64,000 nucleotides of DNA from Pseudomonas viridiflava (GCA_900596015.1 UVIF01000001.1:390513-454512); one strand, 5' to 3'. Positions 8,337 through 18,077 are shown, numbered from the stretch's first letter. Program-made: numbers and translations. The notes: generated by a model from the letters alone, not told the origin.

Positions 8337-10241
8337 ATGAAGTTTCGCCTGAACCGCGACATTCATACGCGTACCCAGATCATCAGCGTCGGGCCGGCCC
8401 TGCTGCTGACCCTGCTGCTGATCGGTTTCTTTACCTTCGTGCGTTTGCAGGACCTGCGCCAGGAGCTCAATCACACTGGCCAACTGATTGCCAACCAGCT
8501 CGCGCCCGCTTCGGAATACGGCGTGGTCACCGACAATGCCGCGGTACTGGAAGGGCTGCTCGGCGCAACCCTGGCCACTCCCCACGTTCGCTTTCTGGAG
8601 ATTCAGGACCAGACCGATCGGCGTCTGGCCTATGTCGAGCAGCGGGTCAGGAACGAGCACCGGTCGGCCCATGTCGTAGTGTTCCAGGCGCCGATCCAGA
8701 TCCGTGGGGCATTTCTGGAGGACCACCGAGCGCAGGTGCAACAGCATCTGGGCAGCGCCAGCAGTGGCGACTACCTGGGCCGGGTGATCGTGGGCATGTC
8801 CGACGACGCCTTCAGCGAACGCCAGCAGGAAATCGTCCTCAAGGCCGGCGTGCTGGCACTGTTCGCGCTGTTGTTCACCTATCTGCTGGCCCGGCGGCTG
8901 GCGCGCAGCCTGGCTCAACCCATCAGCGAGATGAGTCGGGTGGTCAAGGCCATCGGCCAGGGCGAGTTCGACAGGCCACTGCCCATCGTCGACGACAGCG
9001 AGCTGGGGCATCTGGCCGGGCATATCAATAACCTTGCCAAAGCCCTGGCCAAGGCCAGCCACGAACAGCATCAGGCCATGCAGCAACTGATCCAGACCCG
9101 CGAGGAGGCCGAGCGCGCCAACAGCGCCAAGTCGGATTTCCTGGCGATGATGAGCCACGAGCTGCGCACTCCCATGAATGGCGTGCTGGGCATGCTGCAG
9201 CTGCTCGAAACCACCGTGATGAGCCATGAACAGCGCGACTATGCCCAGGTGGCAACCGAGTCCACCGAGCACCTGCTCAAGGTCATCAACGACATTCTGG
9301 ATTTTTCCCGCATCGAGCGAGCGGCGATGGAACTGGAACACATCGGTTTCGGCCTGCACGAATTGATCACCAGTTGCGTGCAGGCCTTTCAGCACACCGC
9401 TCGGCAACGCAAGCTGGCCCTCGAACTGACGCTGGCCGAGGGCATCGAGGGGTTGCAGGTGGAGGGCGATCCGACGCGCATCCGGCAGATTCTGGTCAAT
9501 CTGATCGGCAATGCGCTGAAGTTCACCGATGAAGGCGCGGTACACATCAATGTGCATTGGCAGGTACTGGATCACCAACTGATCTGGCTGACCTGTACCG
9601 TGCGCGATACCGGGATAGGCATCGGCGAAGATCGACTGGAGAGCATGTTCGATGCCTTCGCCCAGGCCGACAGCTCGATCTCGCGGCGCTATGGTGGCAC
9701 CGGCCTGGGGCTGCCCATCGCGCGTACGCTGGCCGAACGCATGGGTGGCACGCTGCGTGCGCAAAGCAAGGAAAAGCACGGCTCGCTGTTCACCCTGGAA
9801 ATGCCGCTGGCGCTGAGCCAGCAAAGCCTGGCCCGGCCGACGGCGGTGCCCAACCTATCCGGCAGCGACGACGGCATCGGCCACAGCGTATTGCTGGTGG
9901 AAGACAATGCGGTCAACCAGACAGTGATCGAAGCCATGCTGCGCAGCCTGGGCTACGCCGTGGATGTCGTCAGCGACGGGGTCGCAGCGGTCAGCCAGGT
10001 ACGTGCACACCCCTATTCGGTCGTGCTGATGGACTGCCGTCTGCCGGTACTCGACGGTTACCAAGCCTCGCGGCAGATCCGCCAGATTCCCGGACGCGCA
10101 GAGCTGCCGATCATCGCCTTGACCGCCAACGCGCTGCTGGGCGACCGCGACACCTGCCTGGATGCCGGAATGAACGATTACCTGGCAAAACCGTTCAAAC
10201 GCGCAGATCTGCAACAGGTTCTGCTGCGCTGGACGAGCTGA
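8337..10241 (+). CDS. Hybrid sensor histidine kinase/response regulator, PA1611-like
   Basis: 634 residues from the ATG at 8337. Order: TM1 (about 18-38), a periplasmic BarA/GacS-like sensory region (about 40-160), TM2 (about 175-195), HAMP, dimerisation helix with phospho-acceptor H274 (MMSHELRTPMNG), HATPase (NLIGNALKF, DTGIGIGEDRLES, GGTGLGLPIARTLA) and a receiver domain from about 517 (LLVEDNAVNQ) with D566 (LMDCRLPVLDGYQ). There is no HPt domain, unlike GacS. Position directly before fabA-fabB matches PA1611 of P. aeruginosa, known from the literature to interact with RetS and feed HptB. Orthology is inferred from architecture plus neighbourhood. Confidence 0.87.
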   Translation: MKFRLNRDIHTRTQIISVGPALLLTLLLIGFFTFVRLQDLRQELNHTGQLIANQLAPASEYGVVTDNAAVLEGLLGATLATPHVRFLEIQDQTDRRLAYVEQRVRNEHRSAHVVVFQAPIQIRGAFLEDHRAQVQQHLGSASSGDYLGRVIVGMSDDAFSERQQEIVLKAGVLALFALLFTYLLARRLARSLAQPISEMSRVVKAIGQGEFDRPLPIVDDSELGHLAGHINNLAKALAKASHEQHQAMQQLIQTREEAERANSAKSDFLAMMSHELRTPMNGVLGMLQLLETTVMSHEQRDYAQVATESTEHLLKVINDILDFSRIERAAMELEHIGFGLHELITSCVQAFQHTARQRKLALELTLAEGIEGLQVEGDPTRIRQILVNLIGNALKFTDEGAVHINVHWQVLDHQLIWLTCTVRDTGIGIGEDRLESMFDAFAQADSSISRRYGGTGLGLPIARTLAERMGGTLRAQSKEKHGSLFTLEMPLALSQQSLARPTAVPNLSGSDDGIGHSVLLVEDNAVNQTVIEAMLRSLGYAVDVVSDGVAAVSQVRAHPYSVVLMDCRLPVLDGYQASRQIRQIPGRAELPIIALTANALLGDRDTCLDAGMNDYLAKPFKRADLQQVLLRWTS

Positions 10242-10332
10242 ACGCGCGCTGTGGAATGGAGGCCGGATGTCCTCGCGATAGCGCCCGTTGCTGGCAAGAA
10301 ATGCTAAAGTGCGGCAGTCTTGTACATCCATT

Positions 10333-10362
10333 CGGACAAAGCCTGCTGTCTGGCATTATAAT
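10333..10362 (+). promoter_or_regulatory. Candidate fabAB promoter (-35 CGGACA, -10 TATAAT)
   Basis: A perfect TATAAT (10357-10362) is preceded at 18 bases by CGGACA (10333-10338, 4 of 6 matches to TTGACA). It precedes fabA by about 150 bases and is the best promoter in the 271-base gap after the hybrid kinase. Confidence 0.6.
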
Positions 10363-10365
10363 TTC

Positions 10366-10381
10366 AGTGAACAAGTGTACT
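10366..10381 (+). promoter_or_regulatory. Candidate DesT-type operator
   Basis: AGTGAACAAGTGTACT is an imperfect palindrome (AGTnnACA and TGTnnACT half-sites) immediately downstream of the TATAAT box, where bound repressor would block initiation. From memory it resembles the operator of DesT, the TetR-type regulator that senses the unsaturated:saturated acyl-CoA ratio and controls desCB and fabAB in P. aeruginosa. Assignment is by similarity and location only; no desT gene is in this window. Confidence 0.5.
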
Positions 10382-10512
10382 TCCGTATCGCTTGCGCTGT
10401 GACTTTCACTACAACGCAATAGTCTATGTGTAGGCTGCCGACCCAGGCGTTGATTCTTCTGGTCGGTCGGGAAGATCTGCCCCCTGCCACCAGGGACTAT
10501 TGAGGAGCTCGC

Positions 10513-11028
10513 ATGACCAAACAAAACGCCTTTACTCGGGAAGATCTGCTGCGCTGCAGTCGTGGCGAGCTGTTCGGCCCAGGTAACGCGCAACTGCCCG
10601 CCCCGAACATGCTGATGGTGGACCGTATCACCCATATCAGCGCCGAAGGTGGCAAGTACGGCAAGGGTGAATTGGTCGCCGAGCTGGATATCAACCCGGA
10701 CCTTTGGTTCTTCGCCTGCCATTTCGAAGGCGATCCGGTGATGCCGGGCTGCCTGGGCCTCGACGCCATGTGGCAGCTGGTCGGCTTCTTCCTGGGCTGG
10801 CAGGACCTGCCGGGCCGTGGACGTGCGCTGGGCTCGGGCGAAGTGAAGTTCTTCGGCCAGGTGCTGCCGACGGCCAAGAAGGTCACGTACAACATTCATA
10901 TCAAGCGCGTGCTCAAGGGCAAGCTGAACATGGCCATCGCCGATGGCTCAGTCAGCGTCGACGGCCGCGAGATCTACACCGCCGACGGCCTTCGGGTTGG
11001 CGTCTTTACATCCACCGAAAATTTCTAA
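10513..11028 (+). CDS. fabA: 3-hydroxydecanoyl-ACP dehydratase/isomerase
   Basis: 171 residues, the usual FabA length. It dehydrates 3-hydroxyacyl-ACP and isomerises trans-2- to cis-3-decenoyl-ACP, the branch point of anaerobic unsaturated fatty acid synthesis. The active-site His and Asp lie in the block [21 protein letters not shown] strong GAGGAG site lies 6 bases before the ATG. The next gene, fabB, starts 11 bases after the stop, forming the classic fabAB operon. Confidence 0.98.
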   Translation: MTKQNAFTREDLLRCSRGELFGPGNAQLPAPNMLMVDRITHISAEGGKYGKGELVAELDINPDLWFFACHFEGDPVMPGCLGLDAMWQLVGFFLGWQDLPGRGRALGSGEVKFFGQVLPTAKKVTYNIHIKRVLKGKLNMAIADGSVSVDGREIYTADGLRVGVFTSTENF

Positions 11029-11039
11029 GGGTTATCCGC

Positions 11040-12260
11040 ATGCGCCGCGTTGTTATCACTGGTCTGGGCATCGTTTCGTGCCTGGGCAATGACAAAGACA
11101 CCGTCTCCGCAAACCTGCGTGCAAGCCGCCCTGGCATCCGCTTCAACCCGGAATATGCCGAAATGGGTCTGCGTAGCCAGGTTTCCGGCTCCATCGACCT
11201 CAACCTGGAAGAGCTGATCGACCGCAAGGTATACCGCTTCGTCGGCCATGCGGCCGCATACGCCTACCTGGCCATGCAGGATGCCATCAAGGATTCCGGC
11301 CTCACCGACGAGCAGGTGTCCAACCCGCGCACCGGCCTGATCGCCGGCTCGGGCGGCGCCTCGACCTTGAACCAGATGGAAGCGTTGGACATCCTGCGCG
11401 AGAAAGGCGTCAAGCGCGTCGGTCCGTACCGGGTCACCCGCACCATGAGCAGCACCGTTTCGGCCTGCCTGGCCACCCCTTTCAAGATCAAGGGCCTGAA
11501 CTACTCCATCGCCTCGGCCTGCGCCACCAGTGCGCACTGCATTGGTACGGCCATGGAGCAGATCCAGATGGGCAAGCAGGACGTGGTGTTCGCCGGCGGT
11601 GGTGAAGAGGAGCACTGGAGCCAGTCGTTCCTGTTCGACGCCATGGGTGCCTTGTCCAGCAAGCGCAATGACACGCCCGAAAAAGCGTCGCGTGCCTACG
11701 ACAGCGACCGCGATGGCTTCGTCATCGCTGGCGGCGGTGGCATGGTGGTGGTCGAGGAGCTGGAGCACGCTCTGGCCCGCGGTGCGCACATCTATGCCGA
11801 GATCGTTGGCTACGGCGCCACTTCCGATGGCTACGACATGGTCGCGCCAAGCGGCGAAGGCGCCATCCGCTGCATGCAGCAGGCGCTGTCCACCGTCGAC
11901 ACCCCGATCGACTACCTGAACACCCATGGCACTTCCACGCCGGTGGGCGACGTGGCCGAAATGAAGGGTGTGCGTGAAGTCTTCGCTGGCAAGTATCCGG
12001 CCATCAGCTCGACCAAGAGCCTGTCCGGGCACTCGCTGGGCGCCGCTGGCGTGCACGAAGCCATCTATTGCATGCTGATGATGGAAGGCAACTTCATTGC
12101 CGGCTCAGCCAACATCGATGAGCTGGACCCTGCCGTAGCCGATCTGCCAGTGCAGACCGTTACCCAGGAAAACGTCGAAATCAATACCGTGATGAGCAAC
12201 AGCTTCGGCTTCGGCGGCACCAATGCCACGCTGGTACTCAAGCGTTGGCAGGGGCAGTAG
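11040..12260 (+). CDS. fabB: 3-oxoacyl-ACP synthase I
   Basis: 406 residues from the ATG at 11040 ([17 protein letters not shown]), the normal KAS I length. The catalytic triad is visible: nucleophile Cys in [13 protein letters not shown], His in [11 protein letters not shown] and His in [10 protein letters not shown]. It elongates cis-unsaturated acyl-ACPs and works directly with FabA. Operon with fabA; an intrinsic terminator follows 22 bases after the stop. Confidence 0.98.
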   Translation: MRRVVITGLGIVSCLGNDKDTVSANLRASRPGIRFNPEYAEMGLRSQVSGSIDLNLEELIDRKVYRFVGHAAAYAYLAMQDAIKDSGLTDEQVSNPRTGLIAGSGGASTLNQMEALDILREKGVKRVGPYRVTRTMSSTVSACLATPFKIKGLNYSIASACATSAHCIGTAMEQIQMGKQDVVFAGGGEEEHWSQSFLFDAMGALSSKRNDTPEKASRAYDSDRDGFVIAGGGGMVVVEELEHALARGAHIYAEIVGYGATSDGYDMVAPSGEGAIRCMQQALSTVDTPIDYLNTHGTSTPVGDVAEMKGVREVFAGKYPAISSTKSLSGHSLGAAGVHEAIYCMLMMEGNFIAGSANIDELDPAVADLPVQTVTQENVEINTVMSNSFGFGGTNATLVLKRWQGQ

Positions 12261-12281
12261 GGTTCGCAGCCTTGCTGAAAG

Positions 12282-12308
12282 ACGGCGCCTGCGGGCGCCG
12301 TTTTTTTT
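12282..12308 (+). terminator. Intrinsic terminator of fabAB
   Basis: A perfect CGGCGCC/GGCGCCG stem with a TGCG loop (12283-12300) is followed by eight T residues. It ends the fabAB operon. Confidence 0.9.
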
Positions 12309-12400
12309 GCCTGCAATCGGTTGATCGACTGCGGTTGAACCCCCTGGATGGCACAACCCTCTATACAGTGTGACTCGAGCACACCAACGAAGGGATTTCC

Positions 12401-12811
12401 ATGGCTATCACCGTGATTACCGAACCTGGCGACGGATTTCGCCACAGCATCGACATCGATGGCCGACACGCTTTTCACACCGACCTGCCCGAAGCCTTGG
12501 GCGGTGCAGGCTCGGCACCCTCCCCCCACGACTATTTCGACGCCGCACTGGGTGCCTGCAAGGCCCTGACCTTGAAGCTCTACGCCCAACGCAAGAACAT
12601 TCCGCTCACAGGAGTGAATGTGGAGGTCAAGCGCGATGCGAGCGAAGAACCCACCGGCAAGTACCGTCTACAGGTCAAACTCACCCTTTTGGGCAACCTG
12701 ACGGAAGCGCAGCGCCATGATCTGGACGTGGTGGCCGACCACTGCCCGGTGCACAAGCTGATGACCAGTGCAGCGATCGATATCGAGACGTACCTGGCCG
12801 AGGTCCAATAG
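12401..12811 (+). CDS. OsmC family peroxiredoxin-like protein
   Basis: 136 residues. Both conserved OsmC/Ohr cysteines are present: one in the helix GACKALTLKLYAQRK and one in DHCPVHKLM. These mediate thiol-dependent reduction of organic hydroperoxides. The fold-typical SPHDYFDAALGAC block suggests the YhfA/OsmC-like subfamily rather than true Ohr. It is monocistronic: a terminator precedes it and REP elements follow. AAGG sits about 8-11 bases before the ATG. Confidence 0.87.
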   Translation: MAITVITEPGDGFRHSIDIDGRHAFHTDLPEALGGAGSAPSPHDYFDAALGACKALTLKLYAQRKNIPLTGVNVEVKRDASEEPTGKYRLQVKLTLLGNLTEAQRHDLDVVADHCPVHKLMTSAAIDIETYLAEVQ

Positions 12812-12825
12812 CAGAGCACCCGGTT

Positions 12826-12955
12826 TCAGTCAGGCCCGCTCCTACAGTGGCTGTGCAATTAATGTAGGAGCGGTCATCGGCCGCGAAGGCTGGATGCGGT
12901 GTGCCTGAAACCGCGCGGCGTATTCTTCGCGGCCACTGGCCGCTCCCACAGGTAT
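12826..12955. repeat. REP element pair
   Basis: A forward element at 12863-12889 and a reverse element at 12925-12952, plus a degenerate piece at about 12829-12850, lie between the convergent OsmC and dienelactone hydrolase genes. They have the same core (GTAGGAGCGG, CCGCGAAGG) as the array near 3.5 kb. Confidence 0.85.
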
Positions 12956-12978
12956 CGCGGAATCAGTGCAGGGACGGT

Positions 12979-13707
12979 TCAGGCCTGAAACACTTCCTCG
13001 AGCAGGTTGTGCATTGCCTGAAAGGCGCGAGCCGAGACCTTGGCATCGTACATCTGCACACCTGGGTTGTTGGCCTCGGTGTCGGTGAACGAATGGTAGG
13101 CTCCGCCATAGCTGGTCAACTGCCAATCCACATCCGCCGAGTTCATCTCGGAACGGAAAGCGGGCAGCTGTTCGGCCGGCACCAGGGGGTCGGCGTCGCC
13201 GTGCAGCACCAGGACCGAACCCTTGATGTCATGGGCATCGGCCGGGTTGGGCGTGTCGAGTGTGCCATGGAACGAGACGGTAGCCTTGAGCGCCGCGCCG
13301 GTACGTGCCAGCTCCAGCGCACAGCAGCCGCCGAAACAGAAGCCGAAGGCCGCCGATTGCGCTGGATCGACAGCGGCATGGGTCTGCTCGTGCAACTGCT
13401 GCAACGCCACCTGCATGCGCTTGCGCAACAAGGCGCGATCGTTCTTGAGCGGCGTCATGGCAGCCGCCGCTTCATCGTTATTGCCTGGACGCACACCCTG
13501 ACCGTACAAGTCGACCAGCAGCACCACATAGCCCTTGGCAGCCACCGACTGGGCGATACGTTCGGCACCTTCGCTGACGCCCATCCAGTTCGGCGCCATC
13601 ACCAGCCCCGGACGTGGCGAGACGATATCGGTGTCGTAGACCAGGCGGCTTTCATAGGCCTGCCCGTCGATTTGGTAGACAACGGATTGAACGGTCAATG
13701 TGCTCAC
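12979..13707 (-). CDS. Dienelactone hydrolase family protein
   Basis: About 242 residues from a GTG at 13707, chosen because GGAG lies 8 bases upstream; an in-frame ATG at 13728 is possible. The alpha/beta-hydrolase fold shows the Cys nucleophile elbow GFCFGGCC, an acidic residue in HGDADPLVP and a His in YGGAYHSFTD. Family members hydrolyse dienelactones in chlorocatechol pathways, but many are general carboxymethylenebutenolidase-like esterases; no catechol genes are nearby, so the substrate is unknown. Confidence 0.87.
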   Translation of the reverse strand: MSTLTVQSVVYQIDGQAYESRLVYDTDIVSPRPGLVMAPNWMGVSEGAERIAQSVAAKGYVVLLVDLYGQGVRPGNNDEAAAAMTPLKNDRALLRKRMQVALQQLHEQTHAAVDPAQSAAFGFCFGGCCALELARTGAALKATVSFHGTLDTPNPADAHDIKGSVLVLHGDADPLVPAEQLPAFRSEMNSADVDWQLTSYGGAYHSFTDTEANNPGVQMYDAKVSARAFQAMHNLLEEVFQA

Positions 13708-13739
13708 GCTTGCATCTCCAAAAGTCATGACTGAAAACG

Positions 13740-13765
13740 AAAAAGCCCGCCGAAGCGGGCTTTTT
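13740..13765 (-). terminator. Intrinsic terminator of htpG
   Basis: An 11-base perfect stem AAAAAGCCCGC/GCGGGCTTTTT with loop CGAA lies 12 bases beyond the htpG stop in the direction of htpG transcription. It is symmetric in sequence, but no rightward gene ends here. Confidence 0.9.
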
Positions 13766-13776
13766 ACCTGGACTGT

Positions 13777-15681
13777 TTAAACGGACAACTCGACCAGCAG
13801 CTTGTTCAGACGGCGAACGTAAGCCGCAGGATCTTTCAGGCTGTCACCAGCGGCCAGGGCCGCCTGATCGAACAGGATATGGGAGAAGTCGGCGAAACGA
13901 TCTTCGCTCTGCTCCACATCCAGCTTGGCGATCAGCGGGTGGTTGGGGTTGAATTCGAAGATCGGCTTGGAGTCCGGCACCTTCTGCCCGCTGGCTTCCA
14001 GAATCTGGCGCATCTGCATGCCCAGGTCCTGTTCGCCGATGGCCAGGATCGCCGGCGAATCGGTGAGGCGATGGGAAACCCGCACTTCACTGACCGAATC
14101 ACCCAATGCCGCTTTCAGGCGCTCGACCAGGCCTTCCTTGTCCTTGGCGATTTCTTCCTGGGCTTTCTTGTCTTCCTCGGAATCCAGCTTGCCCAGATCG
14201 AGGTCGCCACGGGCAACGTCGACGAAGCCCTTGCCGTCGAATTCGGTCAGGTAGCTCATCAGCCACTCGTCGATGCGATCGGTCAGCAGCAGCACTTCGA
14301 TGCCCTTCTTGCGGAAGACTTCCAGGTGCGGGCTGTTCCTGACCTGGGCATAGGACTCGCCGGACAGGTAGTAGACCTTGTCCTGGCCTTCCTTGACCCG
14401 TGCCAGGTAGTCAGCCAGGCCAACGCTCTGTTCACCGCTGTCGTCGCTGGTGGACGCGAACCGCAGCAGGCCGGCGATCTTTTCCTTGTTGGCGAAATCT
14501 TCCGCAGGACCTTCCTTGAGGACCTGGCCGAAGTTCTTCCAGAAGCCCTTGTACTGCTCTGGCTCGTTCTTGGCCAGCTTCTCGAGCATGTCGAGGACGC
14601 GCTTGGTCAGCGCCGTCTTCATCGAGTCGATGATCGGGTCTTTCTGCAGGATCTCGCGCGATACGTTCAGCGACAGGTCGTTGGAGTCGACCACGCCCTT
14701 GATGAAGCGCAGGTACAGCGGCAGGAACGATTCGGCCTGGTCCATGACGAACACGCGCTGCACGTAGAGCTTGAGACCACGCGGTGCCTCGCGCTGGTAC
14801 AGATCGAACGGAGCACGGGCGGGCACGTACAGCAGCGAGGTGTATTCCAGCTTGCCTTCGACCTTGTTGTGGCTCCAGCTCAGCGGGTTCTCGTAGTCGT
14901 GGCCGACATGCTTGTAGAACTCCTGGTATTCCTCGTCCTTGATGTCGGTACGCGGACGGGTCCACAGGGCGCTGGCGCGGTTGACGGTTTCCCACTCCTG
15001 CGCCGGTGCCTCTTCGCCTTCGGCGGGCGAGCTTTCCTGGGGCAGCTCGATCGGCAGGGCGATGTGATCGGAGTACTTCTTGATGATGTTGCGCAGACGG
15101 TAACCGTCGGCAAATTCGTCTTCGGCGCTTTTCAGGTGCAGAACGATACGGGTGCCACGCTCGGCCTTTTCGACGTTGGCGACTTCGAAATCGCCCTCGC
15201 CTTTGGAGGACCAGTGCACGCCTTCGCTCGCAGGGCTGCCGGCGCGACGGCTGTACACATCAACCTGGTCGGCGACGATGAAGGCCGAATAGAAGCCCAC
15301 GCCGAACTGGCCGATCAGGTGCGAGTCCTTCTTCTGGTCGCCGGTGAGGTTCTTCATGAAATCGGCAGTGCCGGACTTGGCGATGGTACCCAGGTGGGTG
15401 ACCACATCGTCACGGTTCATGCCGATGCCGTTGTCTTCCAGGGTAACGGTCTTGGCGGCCTTGTCGAAGCTGATGCGAATTTTCAGCTCGCCGCCACCTT
15501 CGAGCAGCTCAGGCTTGGCCAGCGCTTCGAAACGCAGCTTGTCGACAGCGTCGGAGGCGTTCGAGATCAATTCGCGAAGGAAGATTTCCTTGTTGGAATA
15601 CAGCGAATGGATCATGAGGTGCAGCAGTTGCTTCACCTCGGTCTGGAAGCCCAGGGTTTCCTTTTGAGTTTCCACACTCAT
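13777..15681 (-). CDS. htpG: Chaperone HtpG (Hsp90)
   Basis: 634 residues from the ATG at 15681 ([12 protein letters not shown]), matching the family length. The GHKL ATPase motifs are seen: [39 protein letters not shown] and [11 protein letters not shown], followed by the middle and C-terminal dimerisation domains. A second in-frame ATG two codons upstream is equally reachable from the GGAG. Cytosolic ATP-dependent chaperone. A strong sigma-32 promoter lies about 60 bases upstream of the start and a terminator follows the gene, so it is a monocistronic heat-shock gene. Confidence 0.98.
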   Translation of the reverse strand: MSVETQKETLGFQTEVKQLLHLMIHSLYSNKEIFLRELISNASDAVDKLRFEALAKPELLEGGGELKIRISFDKAAKTVTLEDNGIGMNRDDVVTHLGTIAKSGTADFMKNLTGDQKKDSHLIGQFGVGFYSAFIVADQVDVYSRRAGSPASEGVHWSSKGEGDFEVANVEKAERGTRIVLHLKSAEDEFADGYRLRNIIKKYSDHIALPIELPQESSPAEGEEAPAQEWETVNRASALWTRPRTDIKDEEYQEFYKHVGHDYENPLSWSHNKVEGKLEYTSLLYVPARAPFDLYQREAPRGLKLYVQRVFVMDQAESFLPLYLRFIKGVVDSNDLSLNVSREILQKDPIIDSMKTALTKRVLDMLEKLAKNEPEQYKGFWKNFGQVLKEGPAEDFANKEKIAGLLRFASTSDDSGEQSVGLADYLARVKEGQDKVYYLSGESYAQVRNSPHLEVFRKKGIEVLLLTDRIDEWLMSYLTEFDGKGFVDVARGDLDLGKLDSEEDKKAQEEIAKDKEGLVERLKAALGDSVSEVRVSHRLTDSPAILAIGEQDLGMQMRQILEASGQKVPDSKPIFEFNPNHPLIAKLDVEQSEDRFADFSHILFDQAALAAGDSLKDPAAYVRRLNKLLVELSV

Positions 15682-15738
15682 GGTCATCAAACTCCAATCA
15701 GATGGCAGGTGCCGCCTATGAGCGGCGGGATGACAAGG

Positions 15739-15766
15739 AGATGGGGCCGCCGATCGGGATTTCAAG
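15739..15766 (-). promoter_or_regulatory. Sigma-32 (RpoH) heat-shock promoter of htpG
   Basis: On the minus strand CTTGAA (15761-15766) is followed after 14 bases by CCCCATCT (15739-15746). Both match the RpoH consensus (CTTGAA, 13-15 bases, CCCCATnT). Transcription would start near 15732, giving an approximately 50-base leader. Confidence 0.88.
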
Positions 15767-15973
15767 GGGGCTCGGGCCTGCGAGTTGGCCAGCATCCGGG
15801 TACAGACCTTTTCAGCCAGGGCCGTCGTGAAAACCACGCGTGTGCTTGATCGGTACAGCAAGGTCATGGAAAAACCTGATTGCGATCCGATACTTATATA
15901 TAACCGCAGTGATGGAACTTATATCCGGCGCACACCCTCTTAGCCTCGTAGATACCCAATAAGGAGAAACATC

Positions 15974-16270
15974 ATGCGCAAGACACTCGCTTACTCCCTG
16001 ATGCTGGCTGCCACCCTTGGCCTGGCTGCCTGCGACAAGAAATCCGAAGACAAGGCTCAAGACGCTGCAGAGCACCGTCAGGAAGCGCAGGAAAAAATGG
16101 ATTCGGCTCAAGACAAGATGAACGATGCCGCCAAGGAAAACGCCAAGGCCAACGAAGCGGCCATGGAGTCGAACAAGGCTGCAGCTCAGGAAGCTACCAA
16201 GTCCGACTCGAGCATGCCGGTCGCACCAGGTACCACTCCGGCCACCCAAGTGCCGCCAGCCAAGAACTGA
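15974..16270 (+). CDS. Small Lys/Ala/Glu-rich lipoprotein
   Basis: 98 residues with a type II signal peptide and lipobox LGLAAC, so Cys20 is the likely lipidation site. The mature part is a heptad-like, highly charged helix (residues about 22-75) followed by a Pro/Thr-rich tail. AAGGAG lies about 7 bases upstream of the ATG. No known domain; widely found in Pseudomonas as a hypothetical lipoprotein. Its helix-only composition is reminiscent of Lpp-like envelope proteins, but that is only a resemblance. Confidence 0.82.
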   Translation: MRKTLAYSLMLAATLGLAACDKKSEDKAQDAAEHRQEAQEKMDSAQDKMNDAAKENAKANEAAMESNKAAAQEATKSDSSMPVAPGTTPATQVPPAKN

Positions 16271-16287
16271 TTGATCGGCGGCGTCCG

Positions 16288-16315
16288 CTTCGCGGGCAGA
16301 GCCCGCTCCCACAGG
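16288..16315 (-). repeat. Single reverse-type REP element
   Basis: CTTCGCGGGCAGAGCCCGC followed by TCCCACAGG lies 17 bases after the lipoprotein stop; it matches the reverse-type element near 52.2 kb. Confidence 0.75.
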
Positions 16316-16355
16316 AGCGAGCTCGAGCTGGCGATGAACGAGCCGCGATCAAGAC

Positions 16356-16388
16356 AAAAAAAATCCCCGAACCAGTCGGGGATTTTTT
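16356..16388. terminator. Bidirectional intrinsic terminator
   Basis: A ten-base stem AAATCCCCGA/TCGGGGATTT with loop ACCAG, flanked by A-run and T-run, lies between the convergent lipoprotein and deaD genes and can serve both. Confidence 0.9.
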
Positions 16389-16409
16389 ATGCCTGAAGAC
16401 TATAGGCGA

Positions 16410-18077
16410 TCAGTCTTCGCGATAGCGACGCAGCTTCAACTGCTTGCCAGCGACACGGGTGTCCTTGAGCTTGCTCAACAGACTCTCCAGACCATCTTCC
16501 GGCAGCTCGACCAGGCTGAAGCTGTCGCGCACCTGAATGCGACCGATGGCTTCACGGGCCAGCCCGCCTTCGTTGAGGATGGCGCCAAGCAGGTTCTTCG
16601 CGGCGATGCCGTCGCGAGCACCCAGAGCGGTACGGCAGCGTGCTCGACCTTCGCCCAGGGGCATTGGCGCGCGGCGCTCACGGTCACTGCGCTCAGGGCG
16701 ATCACCGCTGCTGGTGCGTTCGCGCAGAGCGCTGGTCGGCACCAGAGGCTGCTCCTTCTCGACCGCATCCAGGGTCAGCGCCTGGCCATTGGTGGCCTTG
16801 CGCAGCAGGGCCGCGGCCAAGGCGCGCGGGCTGCAACCGATGTCGGCGGTCAGGCGATCGAGCAACTCGCCATGAGTGCTTTCGGCGTCTGCGACCAGCG
16901 GAGCCAGGCTGTTGGTCAGCTTCTTGATGCGCGCATCGAGAACGGCCTGGCCGTTGGGCAGGCGAACCTCGGCAACCTTCTGCCCAGTCACACGCTCGAT
17001 CACCTGCAGCATGCGGCGTTCACGTGGCGTCACCAGCAGCAGCGCACGGCCTTCGCGACCGGCACGGCCAGTACGACCGATACGGTGCACATAGGACTCG
17101 GGGTCGTACGGCATGTCGACGTTGAACACGTGAGTGATGCGCGGTACGTCCAGACCACGGGCAGCGACGTCGGTAGCGACGACGATGTCCAGGCGACCAT
17201 CCTTGAGCGACTCGATGACGCGCTCGCGCTGGTTCTGGGCGATGTCACCGTTGAGTGCCGCGGCCTTGTAGCCTTTGGCTTCCAGGGCACTGGCCAGGTC
17301 GAGGGTGGCTTGCTTGGTGCGCACGAAGGCGATCAGCGCGTCGAACTCTTCGACTTCCAGCAGGCGCAGGACAGCCGAGGTCTTCTGGTCGGCGTGAACC
17401 AGCAGGTGAGCCTGCTCGATCGCGGTGACGGTCTGAGTCTTGGTCTGGATCTTGACGTGCTTGGGGTCACGCAGGTGACGTTCGGCGATCGCGCGGATCG
17501 ACTGCGGCAAGGTGGCCGAGAACAGTACGGTCTGGCGAGTCTCGGGCATGGCCTTGAAGATGACTTCCAGGTCATCCATGAAGCCCAGCTTGAGCATTTC
17601 GTCGGCTTCGTCGAGCACCAGGTGATTCACGGTGGCGAGGACTTTCTCGTCACGGCGCAGGTGGTCGCACAGACGGCCGGGGGTGGCGACGACGATTTGC
17701 GCGCCGTTGCGGATTGCTTTCAACTGCGGGCCCATCGGGGCACCGCCGTACACGGCCACTACGGTAACGCCAGGCATCTGCTTGGCGTAGGTTTCGAATG
17801 CAGTGGCTACTTGTAGCGCCAACTCACGGGTTGGCGCCAGGATCAGGGCTTGCGGCTCGCGCTTGCTCGGGTCGATACGATGCAGGATCGGCAGAGCGAA
17901 GGCCGCGGTCTTGCCGGTGCCTGTCTGCGCCTGGCCGATCATGTCATGACCGGCGAGAATGATCGGGATCGATTGTTGCTGAATAGCCGAAGGCTCTTCG
18001 TAGCCGGTAGCGACTACAGCGGCAACAATGTTCGGATGAAGTTCGAGAGCGGCGAAGCCGCCGATTTCCTGGGTCAT
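16410..18077 (-). CDS. deaD: DEAD-box ATP-dependent RNA helicase, DeaD/CsdA type
   Basis: 555 residues from the ATG at 18077. The helicase motifs occur in order: Q motif (SAIQQQSIPI), Walker A AQTGTGKT, PTRELALQ, TPGR, VLDEADEML, SAT, ARGLDVPRI and HRIGRTGRAGR, within about residues 1-370. A C-terminal RNA-binding DbpA-type (RRM-like) domain ends in SLLSKLKDTRVAGKQLKLRR. This architecture is that of cold-shock helicases acting on structured mRNA and the 50S subunit. A long leader (about 210 bases) precedes it. Confidence 0.92.
   Translation of the reverse strand: MTQEIGGFAALELHPNIVAAVVATGYEEPSAIQQQSIPIILAGHDMIGQAQTGTGKTAAFALPILHRIDPSKREPQALILAPTRELALQVATAFETYAKQMPGVTVVAVYGGAPMGPQLKAIRNGAQIVVATPGRLCDHLRRDEKVLATVNHLVLDEADEMLKLGFMDDLEVIFKAMPETRQTVLFSATLPQSIRAIAERHLRDPKHVKIQTKTQTVTAIEQAHLLVHADQKTSAVLRLLEVEEFDALIAFVRTKQATLDLASALEAKGYKAAALNGDIAQNQRERVIESLKDGRLDIVVATDVAARGLDVPRITHVFNVDMPYDPESYVHRIGRTGRAGREGRALLLVTPRERRMLQVIERVTGQKVAEVRLPNGQAVLDARIKKLTNSLAPLVADAESTHGELLDRLTADIGCSPRALAAALLRKATNGQALTLDAVEKEQPLVPTSALRERTSSGDRPERSDRERRAPMPLGEGRARCRTALGARDGIAAKNLLGAILNEGGLAREAIGRIQVRDSFSLVELPEDGLESLLSKLKDTRVAGKQLKLRRYRED

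Noticed and set aside
13879-15849. 656-residue open frame opposite htpG
   Set aside because: Antisense of htpG, low-complexity translation, no start signal; htpG motifs are certain on the other strand.
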